A program made the position numbers and the translations under genes. DNA of 64,000 nt from Sediminicola sp963974715 (GTDB lineage Bacteria > Bacteroidota > Bacteroidia > Flavobacteriales > Flavobacteriaceae). Shown piece by piece: positions 52,045 to 60,047 of this stretch. Each line of letters begins with the position of its first letter. Positions within the stretch are counted from its first letter, which is position 1. A model generated the notes under the pieces. That model worked only from the letters and a program-made list of their open reading frames with translations, was not told where the DNA came from and did no database searches. The stretch spans positions 186,001-250,000 of the forward strand of contig CAXBDK010000008.1 of assembly GCA_963974715.1 (NCBI GenBank), given 5' to 3'.

Positions 52045-52500
52045 TTATTCCTTCGCGAGTTTTAAAAAGTCGTATCCCTTATGTTTTAAATATATGGTTC
52101 CTTGAATCTTAAATTTGGTTTTGGATAAATATTCAATATTGGTAGTGTCCGAAAATACTAATCCAGCTCGTTCCAATTTTACCTGTCCGTCAATTTTAAT
52201 TAGACCAATATATGTCCCACAAGATTTAACGGGTATTATTTGAGTCCGTTCAATTTCAGTTGTATATGGCATTTCCCACCATTCGGTTGAATTTTCACCA
52301 TTATTGAAGTCCAGCCATAATATATTTTGTCCATCCACTTCATTTTCAGCAATCCAAAATCCGTTCAAGTTTTCACGTACAGAATCCATTTGCGTTAAGT
52401 CAATTTGATAATCATTTTCCGAAACGATTAACTTCCTTTTTGGATTTGAACAACCAATCATTAGGATGTTAAAGAACGATATGTAAATTACTAGTCTCAA
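52045..52500 (-). CDS. Lipoprotein of unknown function
   Basis: A 151-residue lipoprotein (IYISFFNILMIGCSNPKRK, Cys lipobox). The mature domain starts LNGFWIAENEVDGQNILWLD and ends KFKIQGTIYLKHKGYDFLKL, a lipocalin-like beta layout. Function unknown. Confidence 0.68.
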   Translation of the reverse strand: MRLVIYISFFNILMIGCSNPKRKLIVSENDYQIDLTQMDSVRENLNGFWIAENEVDGQNILWLDFNNGENSTEWWEMPYTTEIERTQIIPVKSCGTYIGLIKIDGQVKLERAGLVFSDTTNIEYLSKTKFKIQGTIYLKHKGYDFLKLAKE

Positions 52501-52510
52501 GTTTTAAATT

Positions 52511-52530
52511 TTACACCGTGCTGTGCAACG
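52511..52530 (-). repeat. Deleted cassette site S18 (about 20 bp left)
   Basis: TACACCGTGCTGTGCAACG retains only the last bases of a family C site (consensus ACACGGTGTT). Its right flank (G-x-TGTGCAAC) pairs 9 of 10 with the left flank of S19 (GTTGCCCAAC), so the boundary is still recognisable. Confidence 0.5.
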
Positions 52531-52532
52531 TT

Positions 52533-53069
52533 TTAATCTTCACTCCAATCAGGATATCCTATTTGTCCCCAAAAGTTTCCGCTATCTTTATTAATAATAT
52601 ATATAATTGATTGATGTTCCGTTTCCACAGTCTTTAAATATGTATTTTGGTTTTTGCTAATCTGTTGAACATTTTCATTCAAATAGGTTGCCACGCTTTC
52701 AATCAGTTCACTATCATATATACCAGCAAATTTCCAAAGTGAGTTTTCTAATTTATCAGAATACTGATGCATTTCGTTTTTATTTATGAAATCTATTGCT
52801 GATTTTTGGTCAAATTTTAAGTGAAGCCAGATTAATCCTTCGAGATCATCCTCACAAAAAATTATTTCCACACTTTCTGGGAACTTGATTCCGCTTGAGT
52901 TCTCAAAGAAATCAAATTCGCAACTCGATTCCGTTCTTACATTTTTACAAGAAATTAGTGAAATTAAAAGTATCAAAAATAATGTCAATCTCCGCAAGAC
53001 TTGAGTTTGGGTTGGAAGTCTATTTTCGTTTCGTCTTTCAAATCGAATATTTCTTTTCTTTATGCTCAC
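52533..53069 (-). CDS. Lipoprotein of unknown function
   Basis: The frame to 53069 (178 residues) begins with a charged stretch, then LRRLTLFLILLISLISCKNV, a lipoprotein signal. The true start may be an internal TTG at about 52997 rather than the ATG at 53069. Mature part ~135 residues, acidic, with SVEIIFCEDDLEGLIWLHLK. Family unknown. Confidence 0.62.
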   Translation of the reverse strand: MSIKKRNIRFERRNENRLPTQTQVLRRLTLFLILLISLISCKNVRTESSCEFDFFENSSGIKFPESVEIIFCEDDLEGLIWLHLKFDQKSAIDFINKNEMHQYSDKLENSLWKFAGIYDSELIESVATYLNENVQQISKNQNTYLKTVETEHQSIIYIINKDSGNFWGQIGYPDWSED

Positions 53070-53348
53070 TTAAGTAGTAATTTTCTTTTTTTGGTCAAAT
53101 GTTGCCCAACGTGATTGTATATGGTTTGTTGCGTGTTTTAAGCACTTATCCGCCTGAGGCGGAACGACCCGAACCTGCCAGCCGAAAGGCGGGTAACAAA
53201 TCCGCGGATTTCCGATTTTGAATTGCATCTCCAGCACCTAATTGCTTTATACCCTTTTGAACCTTCCCCTATCGGTGGTGGATGCGAACACATTGCGGAT
53301 ACGCAGCAGCAGGGACCAAATGTCGATTAACAAAGCTTGGTCGACTCA

Positions 53349-53612
53349 CTACTTGCTTAAAGTGGGCTGCAATAAGTCCCGAACGTCCACATTTAAAGCT
53401 TCCGCAATTTCAACTAAGGTTTCAAGGGAAGGTTGCATTTCGTTGGTACACCATCTGGATATGGTGGCCGTATTCTTATCCAATTTTTCCGCCAACCACT
53501 TGTTCGTTCTTCCTTGCTCTGCCAAAACTACTTTAAGTCTATTAATTGCCCTTTTAGCCATACCATATTGCGTATAAGTTAAATCTAATAACGAATTGAA
53601 CAAATATAACAA
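53349..53612 (-). CDS. XRE-family regulator of the HTH unit (copy A)
   Basis: An 87-residue protein with a Cro/CI HTH: INRLKVVLAEQGRTNKWLAE KLDKNTATISRWCTNEMQPS LETLVEIAEALNVDVRDLLQ. Identical in copy B. A first Met at codon 18 (MAKRAINRLK) could be the real start, giving the common 70-residue form. Diverges from the 120-residue HTH gene across the palindromic operator. Confidence 0.85.
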   Translation of the reverse strand: MLYLFNSLLDLTYTQYGMAKRAINRLKVVLAEQGRTNKWLAEKLDKNTATISRWCTNEMQPSLETLVEIAEALNVDVRDLLQPTLSK

Positions 53613-53627
53613 ACCAAAATTAGAAGT

Positions 53628-53671
53628 AAATTGATTTAATAAGTACTTATAATAACTTATTAAATCAATTT
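53628..53671. promoter_or_regulatory. 17-bp inverted repeat between the divergent HTH genes (copy A)
   Basis: AAATTGATTTAATAAGT-(10 bases)-ACTTATTAAATCAATTT, perfect arms, 16 bases upstream of the 87-residue gene; strong candidate operator for one or both HTH proteins. Conserved in copy B at 59009-59052. Confidence 0.7.
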
Positions 53672-53867
53672 ATTTGTGTTTTAAAAATTAATATTATATT
53701 TTTACATCAATAAAAAATGACTTTATATGTGGGTTAAGGTTATATTATGGGCAAACAATGACCCAAAGTAGAACTGGAAGAAATCGTTTCGGTCCGACTT
53801 TTATAAAAAAACCTACCCCCTTAGTGGAAGAAATGTAAATAATTAAAAATCTCATGCTTTACGATCA

Positions 53868-54230
53868 ATGAACCACATCGGACAAAATATCAGGCGTTTA
53901 CGGGAGTTTCGTGGGCTAAAACAGGATGTATTGGCCCTGGAACTGGGCATAAGCCAACAAAGTGTGTCAAAGCTTGAACAAAGTGAATCCGTAACAGAAG
54001 AAACCCTCATTAAAATAGCCGGCGCCCTGCCCGTATCCGTAAATGCCATATTACAGTTTTCCGAAAAAACGTTTCTTGAGTATTGCCATCATTCAACGGA
54101 TACCCCAAAAGAAATTTCCCCACCGGAACCCTCCACTAACGCGCTGCATAAAGTCTTTGAACTCTACGAAAGGCTCCTACAGGCAGAACGGGAGAAATTG
54201 GAGTATATGGAGCGATTGTTGGGGAAGTAA
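53868..54230 (+). CDS. XRE-family regulator of the HTH unit, 120 residues (copy A)
   Basis: N-terminal HTH (IGQNIRRLREFRGLKQDVLA LELGISQQSVSKLEQSE) followed by a linker (STDTPKEISPPEPS) and a C-terminal coiled-coil (LYERLLQAEREKLEYMERLL GK), typical of small Bacteroidota XRE proteins that dimerise through the tail. Differs from copy B at a few residues (S/T, P/G, V/A). Plus strand, against the array polarity. Confidence 0.88.
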   Translation: MNHIGQNIRRLREFRGLKQDVLALELGISQQSVSKLEQSESVTEETLIKIAGALPVSVNAILQFSEKTFLEYCHHSTDTPKEISPPEPSTNALHKVFELYERLLQAEREKLEYMERLLGK

Positions 54231-54441
54231 GGTGGTGGACTTTTCCTTTTTACAATTGGGACGTTCGCCGTGTTTATGTGCTAGGGGCTGGCTCAGGGCT
54301 ACAAGTGAATTGTAGGCTACAAAATACAGCTCTTCAGTTTTAGCGAAATTAGGGGGTTGCCAAAACCGAAGCTAACAAACACGCAACAACCTTTGTGTTA
54401 GCTAAATACTAGCAGTTTTTTATACACGGTGTTATGAAAAG

Positions 54442-55125
54442 TTATTTTATTTTAAACAGCTCAAATTGATAACTCCTTTTCATCATAGTTATTTTTAAAA
54501 AGAGAGATTCGTTTCCATTAGTGAGTATTTCATATTCGTAAACATCTCCAGATTTACTGAACTCCTTTTTCATTGGGTCATTACTTTTCTTAAATATCAA
54601 ATCAAATTCACAATTATCTTTCCATTTTATATCAAGTAATGAGTATGTTCGACCATTTTTCATTCGTTCTAAAAACATGTTATTTGATATCGTAACGAAG
54701 GTTGTGTCAACTATTCCAACTTCAGGTCTTTCATTTAGGTAATAAAAGTCTCCTTCTTTCAAATCGTCACATTTTAAATCAGGTTGTTTGGTTACTTTTT
54801 CCTCGTTTCCAACAACTCCAGATGGAAAGTTATCTAACACATAAGGACATTCTTTGATCATTTTAGCACCGATTTTAATTCCGATTTCTTCCGTATCAAT
54901 TTCATCCATTGTTTCAGCGTTGTAATACTCCTTTATGTCCTTTAAATTGTTGACCAGTAAATCTTCGAAACAAGGACCCATTTCATTCGCATTCTTAACT
55001 TCTCCCTTCTCTATGCACTTGCACAATTTTTTAGAAAGTTTGTCAATAATGTCTTGTGCAGAAAGATTATAACTTGTTCCCATTAAAAGGAAGGTCAATG
55101 TAAGAATACGATAAGTTTTTTTCAT
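54442..55125 (-). CDS. Secreted protein of unknown function
   Basis: A 227-residue exported protein (signal ILTLTFLLMGTSYNLSAQ). N-terminal part with CKCIEKGEVKNANEMGPCFE and a helical domain, C-terminal part beta-rich (YEYEILTNGNESLFLKITMM). C-x-C near the N-terminus is a common feature of small flavobacterial exported proteins. Sole gene of the S19-S20 cassette. Confidence 0.7.
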   Translation of the reverse strand: MKKTYRILTLTFLLMGTSYNLSAQDIIDKLSKKLCKCIEKGEVKNANEMGPCFEDLLVNNLKDIKEYYNAETMDEIDTEEIGIKIGAKMIKECPYVLDNFPSGVVGNEEKVTKQPDLKCDDLKEGDFYYLNERPEVGIVDTTFVTISNNMFLERMKNGRTYSLLDIKWKDNCEFDLIFKKSNDPMKKEFSKSGDVYEYEILTNGNESLFLKITMMKRSYQFELFKIK

Positions 55126-55134
55126 ATGTATTAC

Positions 55135-55282
55135 AACGTTCCTGTATAACCGTCAGTTACGGGTTAATATACGTTAATTTAGGATTGGTTCAGACGTTAG
55201 CAATTCCGAGTGGATTCGGACAGCTTGTCCCGAGCTCACCTCGGGATAGTCGAATCCGCCGTAATTGCGGTTATACATTGTT
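55135..55282 (-). repeat. attC-like cassette site S20 (124 bp + 24-bp hairpin, family E)
   Basis: Ends TATTAC-AACG and CATT-GTT-GTAGCACG; arms TTCCTGTATAACCG and CGGTTATACATTG; inner stem CCGAGTGGATTCGGAC/ GTCGAATCCG. Includes the 24-bp REP-like hairpin at 55223-55246; without it the site is 124 bp. Confidence 0.82.
55223..55246. repeat. 24-bp REP-like hairpin in S20
   Basis: GCTTG followed by TCCCGAGCTCACCTCGGGA: stem TCCCGAG/CTCGGGA. Same unit as at 49460-49483. Its removal restores the standard site length. Confidence 0.6.
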
Positions 55283-55294
55283 GTAGCACGTTTT

Positions 55295-55732
55295 TTATTC
55301 ATTTCTTACATAGAGTCCTCTTAAATTACTCGCTGTTGCCAATTCAAAAGAGGATTCCGTGCAGATTTCCGTTTTGTCAAAATTCCGACATTGAGTTATA
55401 TCCAAATAATTCACCGCTGTAAATCGGTCATTTGATTCAGGTGGTTTTCTGTCAGTTACTTGTTGTATTTTAAATTTGTAATCCTCTCCGGTTTCTACTT
55501 TTATTCCGTTATAATATTTTGCTTGATTTTTATCTGAAACAATTTTGAAAAATTCTTCTTCATTTTCGATATAGACTAAATAATAATTCGCGATAGAATC
55601 AATTCTCGAAACTTTTGCAAACACATCTATTCCGAGTTCAAACTTTGGTTTAGATATCTCTGTTTCTATCTTCTTGCTTTTACAAGAAATGGATATCAAA
55701 ATCAATATTAGTATCGTGAATAATCTCTTCAT
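55295..55732 (-). CDS. Lipoprotein of unknown function
   Basis: The start at 55732 (MKRLFTILILILISISCKSKK) gives a lipoprotein signal; an ATG five codons upstream is possible. 145 residues; mature part LGIDVFAKVSRIDSIANYYL VYIENEEEFFKIVSD, OB-like beta pattern. Sole gene of the S20-S21 cassette; family unknown. Confidence 0.68.
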   Translation of the reverse strand: MKRLFTILILILISISCKSKKIETEISKPKFELGIDVFAKVSRIDSIANYYLVYIENEEEFFKIVSDKNQAKYYNGIKVETGEDYKFKIQQVTDRKPPESNDRFTAVNYLDITQCRNFDKTEICTESSFELATASNLRGLYVRNE

Positions 55733-55756
55733 TCGTGTTTTTTTCAAATGGTGTAC

Positions 55757-56030
55757 AACGGTCCGGGGCTTCGTGCCGTTCCGCCCGGTAGGGCGGTATG
55801 GCGCCTAAGCCCATGATGTGTGGAGTTCCCTGCAAGGGTGCTCCACGGGTCATGCGGTGCGAGGCCCCGGACCGATGGTGTGGGATGACCGCAGGGAATT
55901 CCACACCATCGTTTAGTATATGAAAAGTAGGCAATTACAAAGCACTGAACTTTCGGTTAAGCACAAAGTTTGATACCAGCCAAAAGCCTTGATTCTACTA
56001 ATATTTCGCCTATTTTTTATATACATTGTT
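55757..56030 (-). repeat. attC-like cassette site S21 (123 bp + 151-bp insert, family A)
   Basis: Ends GTGTAC-AACG and CATT-GTT-GTGTGC; arms GTATATGAAAAGTAGGC and GCCTATTTTTTATATAC. The right flank pairs 9/9 with the left flank of S22. Confidence 0.88.
55761..55911. mobile_element. 151-bp double-hairpin element, copy 3
   Basis: GTCCGGGGCTTCGTGCC … CACACCATCG, inserted after the AACG of S21. Hairpin 1 is closed by GTCCGGGGC/GCCCCGGAC and has inner stems CCGCCCGGTAGGGCGG and GTGGAG…CTCCAC; hairpin 2 is closed by CGATGGTGTGG/CCACACCATCG. Confidence 0.85.
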
Positions 56031-56051
56031 GTGTGCTGGCATTTTTATTTT

Positions 56052-56861
56052 TCAGTTTAGTACTTGATTAAATTCCAACATTCCATTTTCACAGTTTGAG
56101 TTGAAAATTGCACCATATTTAAATACTATATGACAAAAATTCAGACCGTATTTTGCATAATGTTTTCTAAAAAACTTGTTCTCAAGCCTTTCAAGTTCGT
56201 CTGTGTATTTTTTATATTCCTGTTTGTACGGTTTTATCTTAGAATTCCATATTTTCATTAATGCCTTTCCTTGGTCTGATATTTTGGCATATTCGTTATA
56301 ATGGTAATCGTAGTATTGGTCAGTAAGGTCAGAAAGGATTTTTATTTCTTCATTTGTCAACGCTCGCTTAGTTTGAATACTGTCTTTTATCTCTTCAAGT
56401 ATCTCTTCTCTCTGGTCTGAGTATTCATAGAATTTTTCGGAAATCAGTTCTCTTTGCTTGGTTATTTTTGGAAGGCTATCAATGATATTTTCTTTACCAA
56501 TTAACTTTTCAATTTTATCGGCTGATTTCATTTCGTAATTGTCAAAGTCTAGCCGTTCAAGTGCTTCTTTTGTTCTAAATTCAAATACTCTTACTTCTGC
56601 ATTATTTATTAAAAACTCCGAAATCTTGTCATAATCCTGTATCTGTTGTTCTATTCTACAGGCTTCAAATAAGGAAGTTACATCGGCTATTATCTCTTTA
56701 ATTTGTCCCGTATTTGGATTCTTTACTGTCAGAACAACAAAATCAGGCGCCGTTGAAAATCCTTCTTTTATCACTTTTTGAAAAGTCTGTTCGGCCTTAT
56801 TCTGTCCGAATGAAACTTGGCAGAAAAATATTAAGGTCAATATGATGGTTAATCTTTTCAT
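56052..56861 (-). CDS. Secreted helical protein of unknown function
   Basis: A 269-residue exported protein (signal LTIILTLIFFCQVSFGQ) that is mostly alpha-helical and charged, e.g. KFYEYSDQREEILEEIKDSI and KQEYKKYTDELERLENKFF, suggesting coiled coils. Two Cys late in the protein. No family recognised. Sole gene of its cassette. Confidence 0.7.
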   Translation of the reverse strand: MKRLTIILTLIFFCQVSFGQNKAEQTFQKVIKEGFSTAPDFVVLTVKNPNTGQIKEIIADVTSLFEACRIEQQIQDYDKISEFLINNAEVRVFEFRTKEALERLDFDNYEMKSADKIEKLIGKENIIDSLPKITKQRELISEKFYEYSDQREEILEEIKDSIQTKRALTNEEIKILSDLTDQYYDYHYNEYAKISDQGKALMKIWNSKIKPYKQEYKKYTDELERLENKFFRKHYAKYGLNFCHIVFKYGAIFNSNCENGMLEFNQVLN

Positions 56862-56884
56862 TGTCGTTCTTTAGGCTTGCACAC

Positions 56885-57159
56885 AACGGTCCGGGGCTTC
56901 GTGCCGTTCCGCCCGGTAGGGCGGTATGGCGCCTAAGCCCATGATGTGTGGAGTTCCCTGCAAGGGTGCTCCACGGGTCGCGCGGTGCGAGGCCCCGGAC
57001 CGATGGTGTGGAATGACCGCAGGGAATTCCACACCATCGGTTTGGCTATCGTTTCGTTGCGTGAAAATCCGCAAGGATTTTCCGCCGTAAACCGAAGATA
57101 GCAAATATGCGAGGACTTTCCGAGGGGAAAGTCAGAAGCAATGAACTATAGCCGGTGTT
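56885..57159 (-). repeat. attC-like cassette site S22 (124 bp + 151-bp insert, family B)
   Basis: Ends TGCACAC-AACG and CGGT-GTT-AGCACC; body as in S11 and S13 (GGCTATCGTTTCGTTGCG … GCAATGAACTATAGCC). The insert is thus found in family A and family B sites at the same position. Both flanks pair 9/9 with neighbours. Confidence 0.9.
56889..57039. mobile_element. 151-bp double-hairpin element, copy 4
   Basis: Nearly identical to copies 2 and 3; differences include GGTCGCGCGG for GGTCATGCGG. Located right after AACG of S22. Confidence 0.85.
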
Positions 57160-57176
57160 AGCACCAGTGTTTTTTT

Positions 57177-57641
57177 TCAGTTCGGTATTTTTAATTCTCC
57201 TGTCGTTGGATATTCAGTTGTTATTTTTTCCAGTTGCTTTATCAGCTCGGGAATTTGAGTTTGGTCAAATCCGATTTCGCATTTCAATTCATTTCCATCT
57301 GCAATTGAATCAGTCAGGAAACATTTTGCATATAAATGTCCAATTCCGTCGCCTTGAATATTAATTGTCAAATCCGCTTCAATTCCCTCAAAGGTTGCTG
57401 TTCCTTTTAAGTCATCATACAGATATTTTAATTCACGTTTAAATACTTCAAAATCGGTAGTCATTAAGTCCGTTGATAAATTTGCAGAAAAAGCACCAAT
57501 TTTTAATTTAACAAAAGAATTTAGTACATTTCTGTCCCAGTCAAGTTCGGCAAGCGGAAATTTCAGTCCGTTAACATCAATTCGGATAAAGTCATTTTCG
57601 TTTATTCCTTTAATCTCAAAATATGAATTTGCGTTGGTCAT
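57177..57641 (-). CDS. Cytosolic protein of unknown function
   Basis: A 154-residue protein without signal: YFEIKGINENDFIRIDVNGL, GTATFEGIEADLTINIQGDG IGHLYAKC, FDQTQIPELIKQLEKITTEY. The beta-rich part with final helix recalls WapI-type immunity proteins, but this is uncertain. Sole gene of the S22-S23 cassette. Confidence 0.65.
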   Translation of the reverse strand: MTNANSYFEIKGINENDFIRIDVNGLKFPLAELDWDRNVLNSFVKLKIGAFSANLSTDLMTTDFEVFKRELKYLYDDLKGTATFEGIEADLTINIQGDGIGHLYAKCFLTDSIADGNELKCEIGFDQTQIPELIKQLEKITTEYPTTGELKIPN

Positions 57642-57655
57642 TTTACATTGGTGCT

Positions 57656-57845
57656 AACGCTCCGGCTATGGCAAGTAGGGCTGCGGACACGCATAGACCT
57701 TTACACCACGCCCTTGGCCAAAACTTTTTGTTTTGTTTTTATCTTTTTCATTTTAAAAGCCAAATCCAAAAGATTTGGCGGACTAGGTAAAAAACCCAAG
57801 CCATTAAATTTAGCACTTTATGCCCTATTTGCTATAGGTATTGTT
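57656..57845 (-). repeat. attC-like cassette site S23 (190 bp, family D)
   Basis: Ends GGTGCT-AACG and ATT-GTT-GGCATTTG; arms CTATGGCAAGTAGGGC and GCCCTATTTGCTATAG pair. Its right part is nearly identical to S17. Left flank pairs 9/9 with S22. Confidence 0.88.
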
Positions 57846-58475
57846 GGCATTTGTTTTTAGTTCTTCTCTTAAATTAATATACCCTAACCAGTTCAAAGAT
57901 TGATCATCAAATTTCCATATCATTAAAGGGCTTTCAAGAAAATATGGCTCTCCGGTCATACCTGAACTAATATACATTTCATAATAATGGCTACGGTGAT
58001 CGGCTAAATCTTGATGAAGCATACTGACTTTTGTCAGTTCCAATAAATACTCAACGACTCTTTGCTGATTTTTTTCTGAAAGCTCTACAAGAGTACTGTC
58101 AATCTCTACAAAATCCGTATAGCTTTTTTCACAATCGACAATTTGGTTAATAAAGAGGCACATGTATTTTTCTTTATCTGAATATATTTTTAGATATTCC
58201 TTATGTCCTCCAAATTCTCCACAATCCGCAAATCTGGCTGATAGTATTAATGTATCAGTATAATTAAGAGTTCCTAGAACGCCTTCAGAATAGTCTATTT
58301 TCACGCTATCCATTAAAAAGGTTCTTTCTTTTAAGGATAGTATTTTGTCAATCGAGTCCTTTAGTTTTAAATTTTCCTCACTTAGAATACTCGTTTCATT
58401 CCTAAAGTACGTTTGTTCACAAGAAATAAAGACTATAAAGATAATTACGTAATATTTCAAAAATCTAATTTTCAT
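57825..58475 (-). CDS. Lipoprotein of unknown function
   Basis: A 216-residue lipoprotein (FLKYYVIIFIVFISCEQT). Mature domain: LILSARFADCGEFGGHKEYL KIYSDKEKYMCLFINQIVDC and a C-terminal DDQSLNWLGYINLREEL. The last codons run into site S23, which supplies the TAG stop. Family unknown. Confidence 0.68.
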   Translation of the reverse strand: MKIRFLKYYVIIFIVFISCEQTYFRNETSILSEENLKLKDSIDKILSLKERTFLMDSVKIDYSEGVLGTLNYTDTLILSARFADCGEFGGHKEYLKIYSDKEKYMCLFINQIVDCEKSYTDFVEIDSTLVELSEKNQQRVVEYLLELTKVSMLHQDLADHRSHYYEMYISSGMTGEPYFLESPLMIWKFDDQSLNWLGYINLREELKTNANNTYSK

Positions 58476-58491
58476 TTTTTAAATTAATACC

Positions 58492-58535
58492 ATCGTGATT
58501 GTATAATATTAGTTACGTGTTTTAAGCACTTATCC
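58492..58535 (-). repeat. attC-like cassette site S24, left arm only (family C)
   Basis: ATACC-ATCGTGATTGTATAAT … TTACGTGTTTTAAGCAC corresponds to the left arm of S19; the HTH unit copy B follows directly and no right arm is found before S25. The left flank pairs 7 of 9 with S23. Confidence 0.6.
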
Positions 58536-58729
58536 GCCTTAGGCAGAACGACCCGAACCTGCCGGCCGGAAGGCATGTAACAAATCCGCGGATTTCCGAT
58601 TTTGAATTGCATCTCCAGCACCTAGTTGCTTTATACCCTTTTTAACCTTCCCCTATCGGTGAATGGGAACACATTGCGGATACGCAGCAGCAGGGACCAA
58701 ATGTCGATTAACAAAGCTTGGTCGACTCA

Positions 58730-58993
58730 CTACTTGCTTAAAGTGGGCTGCAATAAGTCCCGAACGTCCACATTTAAAGCTTCCGCAATTTCAACTAAGG
58801 TTTCAAGGGAAGGTTGCATTTCGTTGGTACACCATCTGGATATGGTGGCCGTATTCTTATCCAATTTTTCCGCCAACCACTTGTTCGTTCTTCCTTGCTC
58901 TGCCAAAACTACTTTAAGTCTATTAATTGCCCTTTTAGCCATACCATATTGCGTATAAGTTAAATCTAATAACGAATTGAACAAATATAACAA
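58730..58993 (-). CDS. XRE-family regulator of the HTH unit (copy B)
   Basis: 87 residues, identical to the protein at 53349-53612: HTH NKWLAEKLDKNTATISRWCT. A shorter start (MAKRAINRLK) is equally possible. Confidence 0.85.
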   Translation of the reverse strand: MLYLFNSLLDLTYTQYGMAKRAINRLKVVLAEQGRTNKWLAEKLDKNTATISRWCTNEMQPSLETLVEIAEALNVDVRDLLQPTLSK

Positions 58994-59008
58994 ACCAAAA
59001 TTAGAAGT

Positions 59009-59052
59009 AAATTGATTTAATAAGTACTTATAATAACTTATTAAATCAATTT
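59009..59052. promoter_or_regulatory. 17-bp inverted repeat between divergent HTH genes (copy B)
   Basis: Same perfect arms as at 53628-53671: AAATTGATTTAATAAGT and ACTTATTAAATCAATTT with a 10-base spacer. Confidence 0.7.
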
Positions 59053-59248
59053 ATTTGTGTTTTAAAAATTAATATTATATTTTTACATCAATATAAAATG
59101 ACTTTATATGTGGGTTAAGGTTATGTTATAGGCAAACAATGCCCCAAAGTAGAACTGGAAGAAATCGTTTCGGTCCGACTTTTATGAAAAAAACCTATCC
59201 CCTTAATGGAAGAAATATAAATAATTAAAACCTCATGCTTTACGATCA

Positions 59249-59611
59249 ATGAACCACATCGGACAAAATATCAGGCGGTTACGGGAGTTTCGTGGGCTAA
59301 AACAGGATGTATTGGCCATGGAACTGGGCATAAGCCAACAAAGTGTGTCAAAGCTTGAACAAAGTGAAACCGTAACAGAAGAAACCCTCATTAAAATAGC
59401 CGGCGCCCTGGGCGTATCCGCCAATGCCATATTACAGTTTTCCGAAAAAACGTTTCTTGAGTACTGCCATCATTCAACGGATACCCCAAAAGAAATTTCC
59501 CCACCGGAACCCTCCACTAACGCGCTGCATAAAGTCTTTGAACTCTACGAAAGGCTCCTACAGGCAGAACGGGAGAAATTGGAGTATATGGAGCGCTTAT
59601 TGGGGAAGTAA
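59249..59611 (+). CDS. XRE-family regulator of the HTH unit, 120 residues (copy B)
   Basis: Same domains as copy A with changes such as ALELG to AMELG and LPVSV to LGVSA. Several are third-position or conservative changes, so both copies appear to be maintained. Confidence 0.87.
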   Translation: MNHIGQNIRRLREFRGLKQDVLAMELGISQQSVSKLEQSETVTEETLIKIAGALGVSANAILQFSEKTFLEYCHHSTDTPKEISPPEPSTNALHKVFELYERLLQAEREKLEYMERLLGK

Positions 59612-59727
59612 GGTGGTGGACTTTTCCTTTTTACGATCGGGACGTTCGCCGAGTTCATGTTCTAGGGGCTGACACAGGCCAATGAGTGTATGTAAAGATT
59701 CTCAGGTATTTTCATGAAAGTGGATAT

Positions 59728-59852
59728 AACGTTTGGTGTATGGTTAGTGCGTGGTTAAGCAACTAATTTAGTAAACAAAAACTTACCAGAGAAAATTCCG
59801 AAAGAATTTTCCAAGTAAGCACTAGCCATAGAAATTAATTATACACCGTGTT
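59728..59852 (-). repeat. attC-like cassette site S25 (125 bp, family C)
   Basis: Ends GGATAT-AACG and CCGT-GTT-GTAGCCAG; arms GGTGTATGGTTAGTGC and GCACTAGCCATAGAAATT, TTATACACC. Inner hairpin GAAAATTCCGAAAGAATTTTC at about 59791-59811. Confidence 0.82.
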
Positions 59853-60047
59853 GTAGCCAGTTTTTGACGCTCCAAGAGCGGGGCAGGGTCCCTTTGTCCT
59901 TTGAAAACAGCCGAAAAAGCCCTGGACAAACTGTTCTTCGCCCTTCTGGGCCAACCAAAATTCCATATGCAAACATGGGGCTAAAAACAAAAAGCCCTAA
60001 AAAGGGCTTAAAACAGGTTTGTTTTCCGCTGTTCAGGGGCTTGTGCA
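59853..60047 (-). other. Cassette without a recognisable gene (S25-S26)
   Basis: 195 bases between two sites. On the minus strand a 69-codon frame starts with TTG exactly at the site boundary but runs into S25 and shows no family resemblance. A hairpin AAGCCCT-TTTT-AGGGCTT followed by T residues (59992-60009, minus) and GC-rich stems (GGGCCAGAAGGGC) suggest a structured RNA or a decayed gene. Confidence 0.4.

Larger units (their letters stand above)
53110..54290. mobile_element. HTH unit, copy A (direct repeat of 58494-59671)
   Basis: About 1.18 kb, nearly identical to copy B 5.38 kb away, carrying two divergent HTH genes and a 17-bp inverted repeat between them. Near the left end lie two small GC hairpins (CCGCCTGAGGCGG and CTGCCAGCCGAAAGGCGG). 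It interrupts site S19. No transposase or recombinase gene is inside. Confidence 0.7.
53108..54433 (-). repeat. attC-like cassette site S19 split by the HTH unit (family C)
   Basis: Left arm 53108-53146 (AACGTGATTGTATATGG, TTTGTTGCGTGTTTTAAGCA) and right arm 54372-54433 (AAACACGCAACAACC, TTTTTTATACACGGTGTT) are complementary parts of one family C palindrome, 1.2 kb apart. The DNA between is the HTH unit. Left flank pairs with S18; right flank GTTATGAAAAG has no partner in S20. Confidence 0.75.
58494..59671. mobile_element. HTH unit, copy B
   Basis: Almost identical to copy A (53110-54290), with the same flanking left arm of a family C site, so the site arm and the HTH genes were duplicated together or the unit targets the same place. 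Confidence 0.7.
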
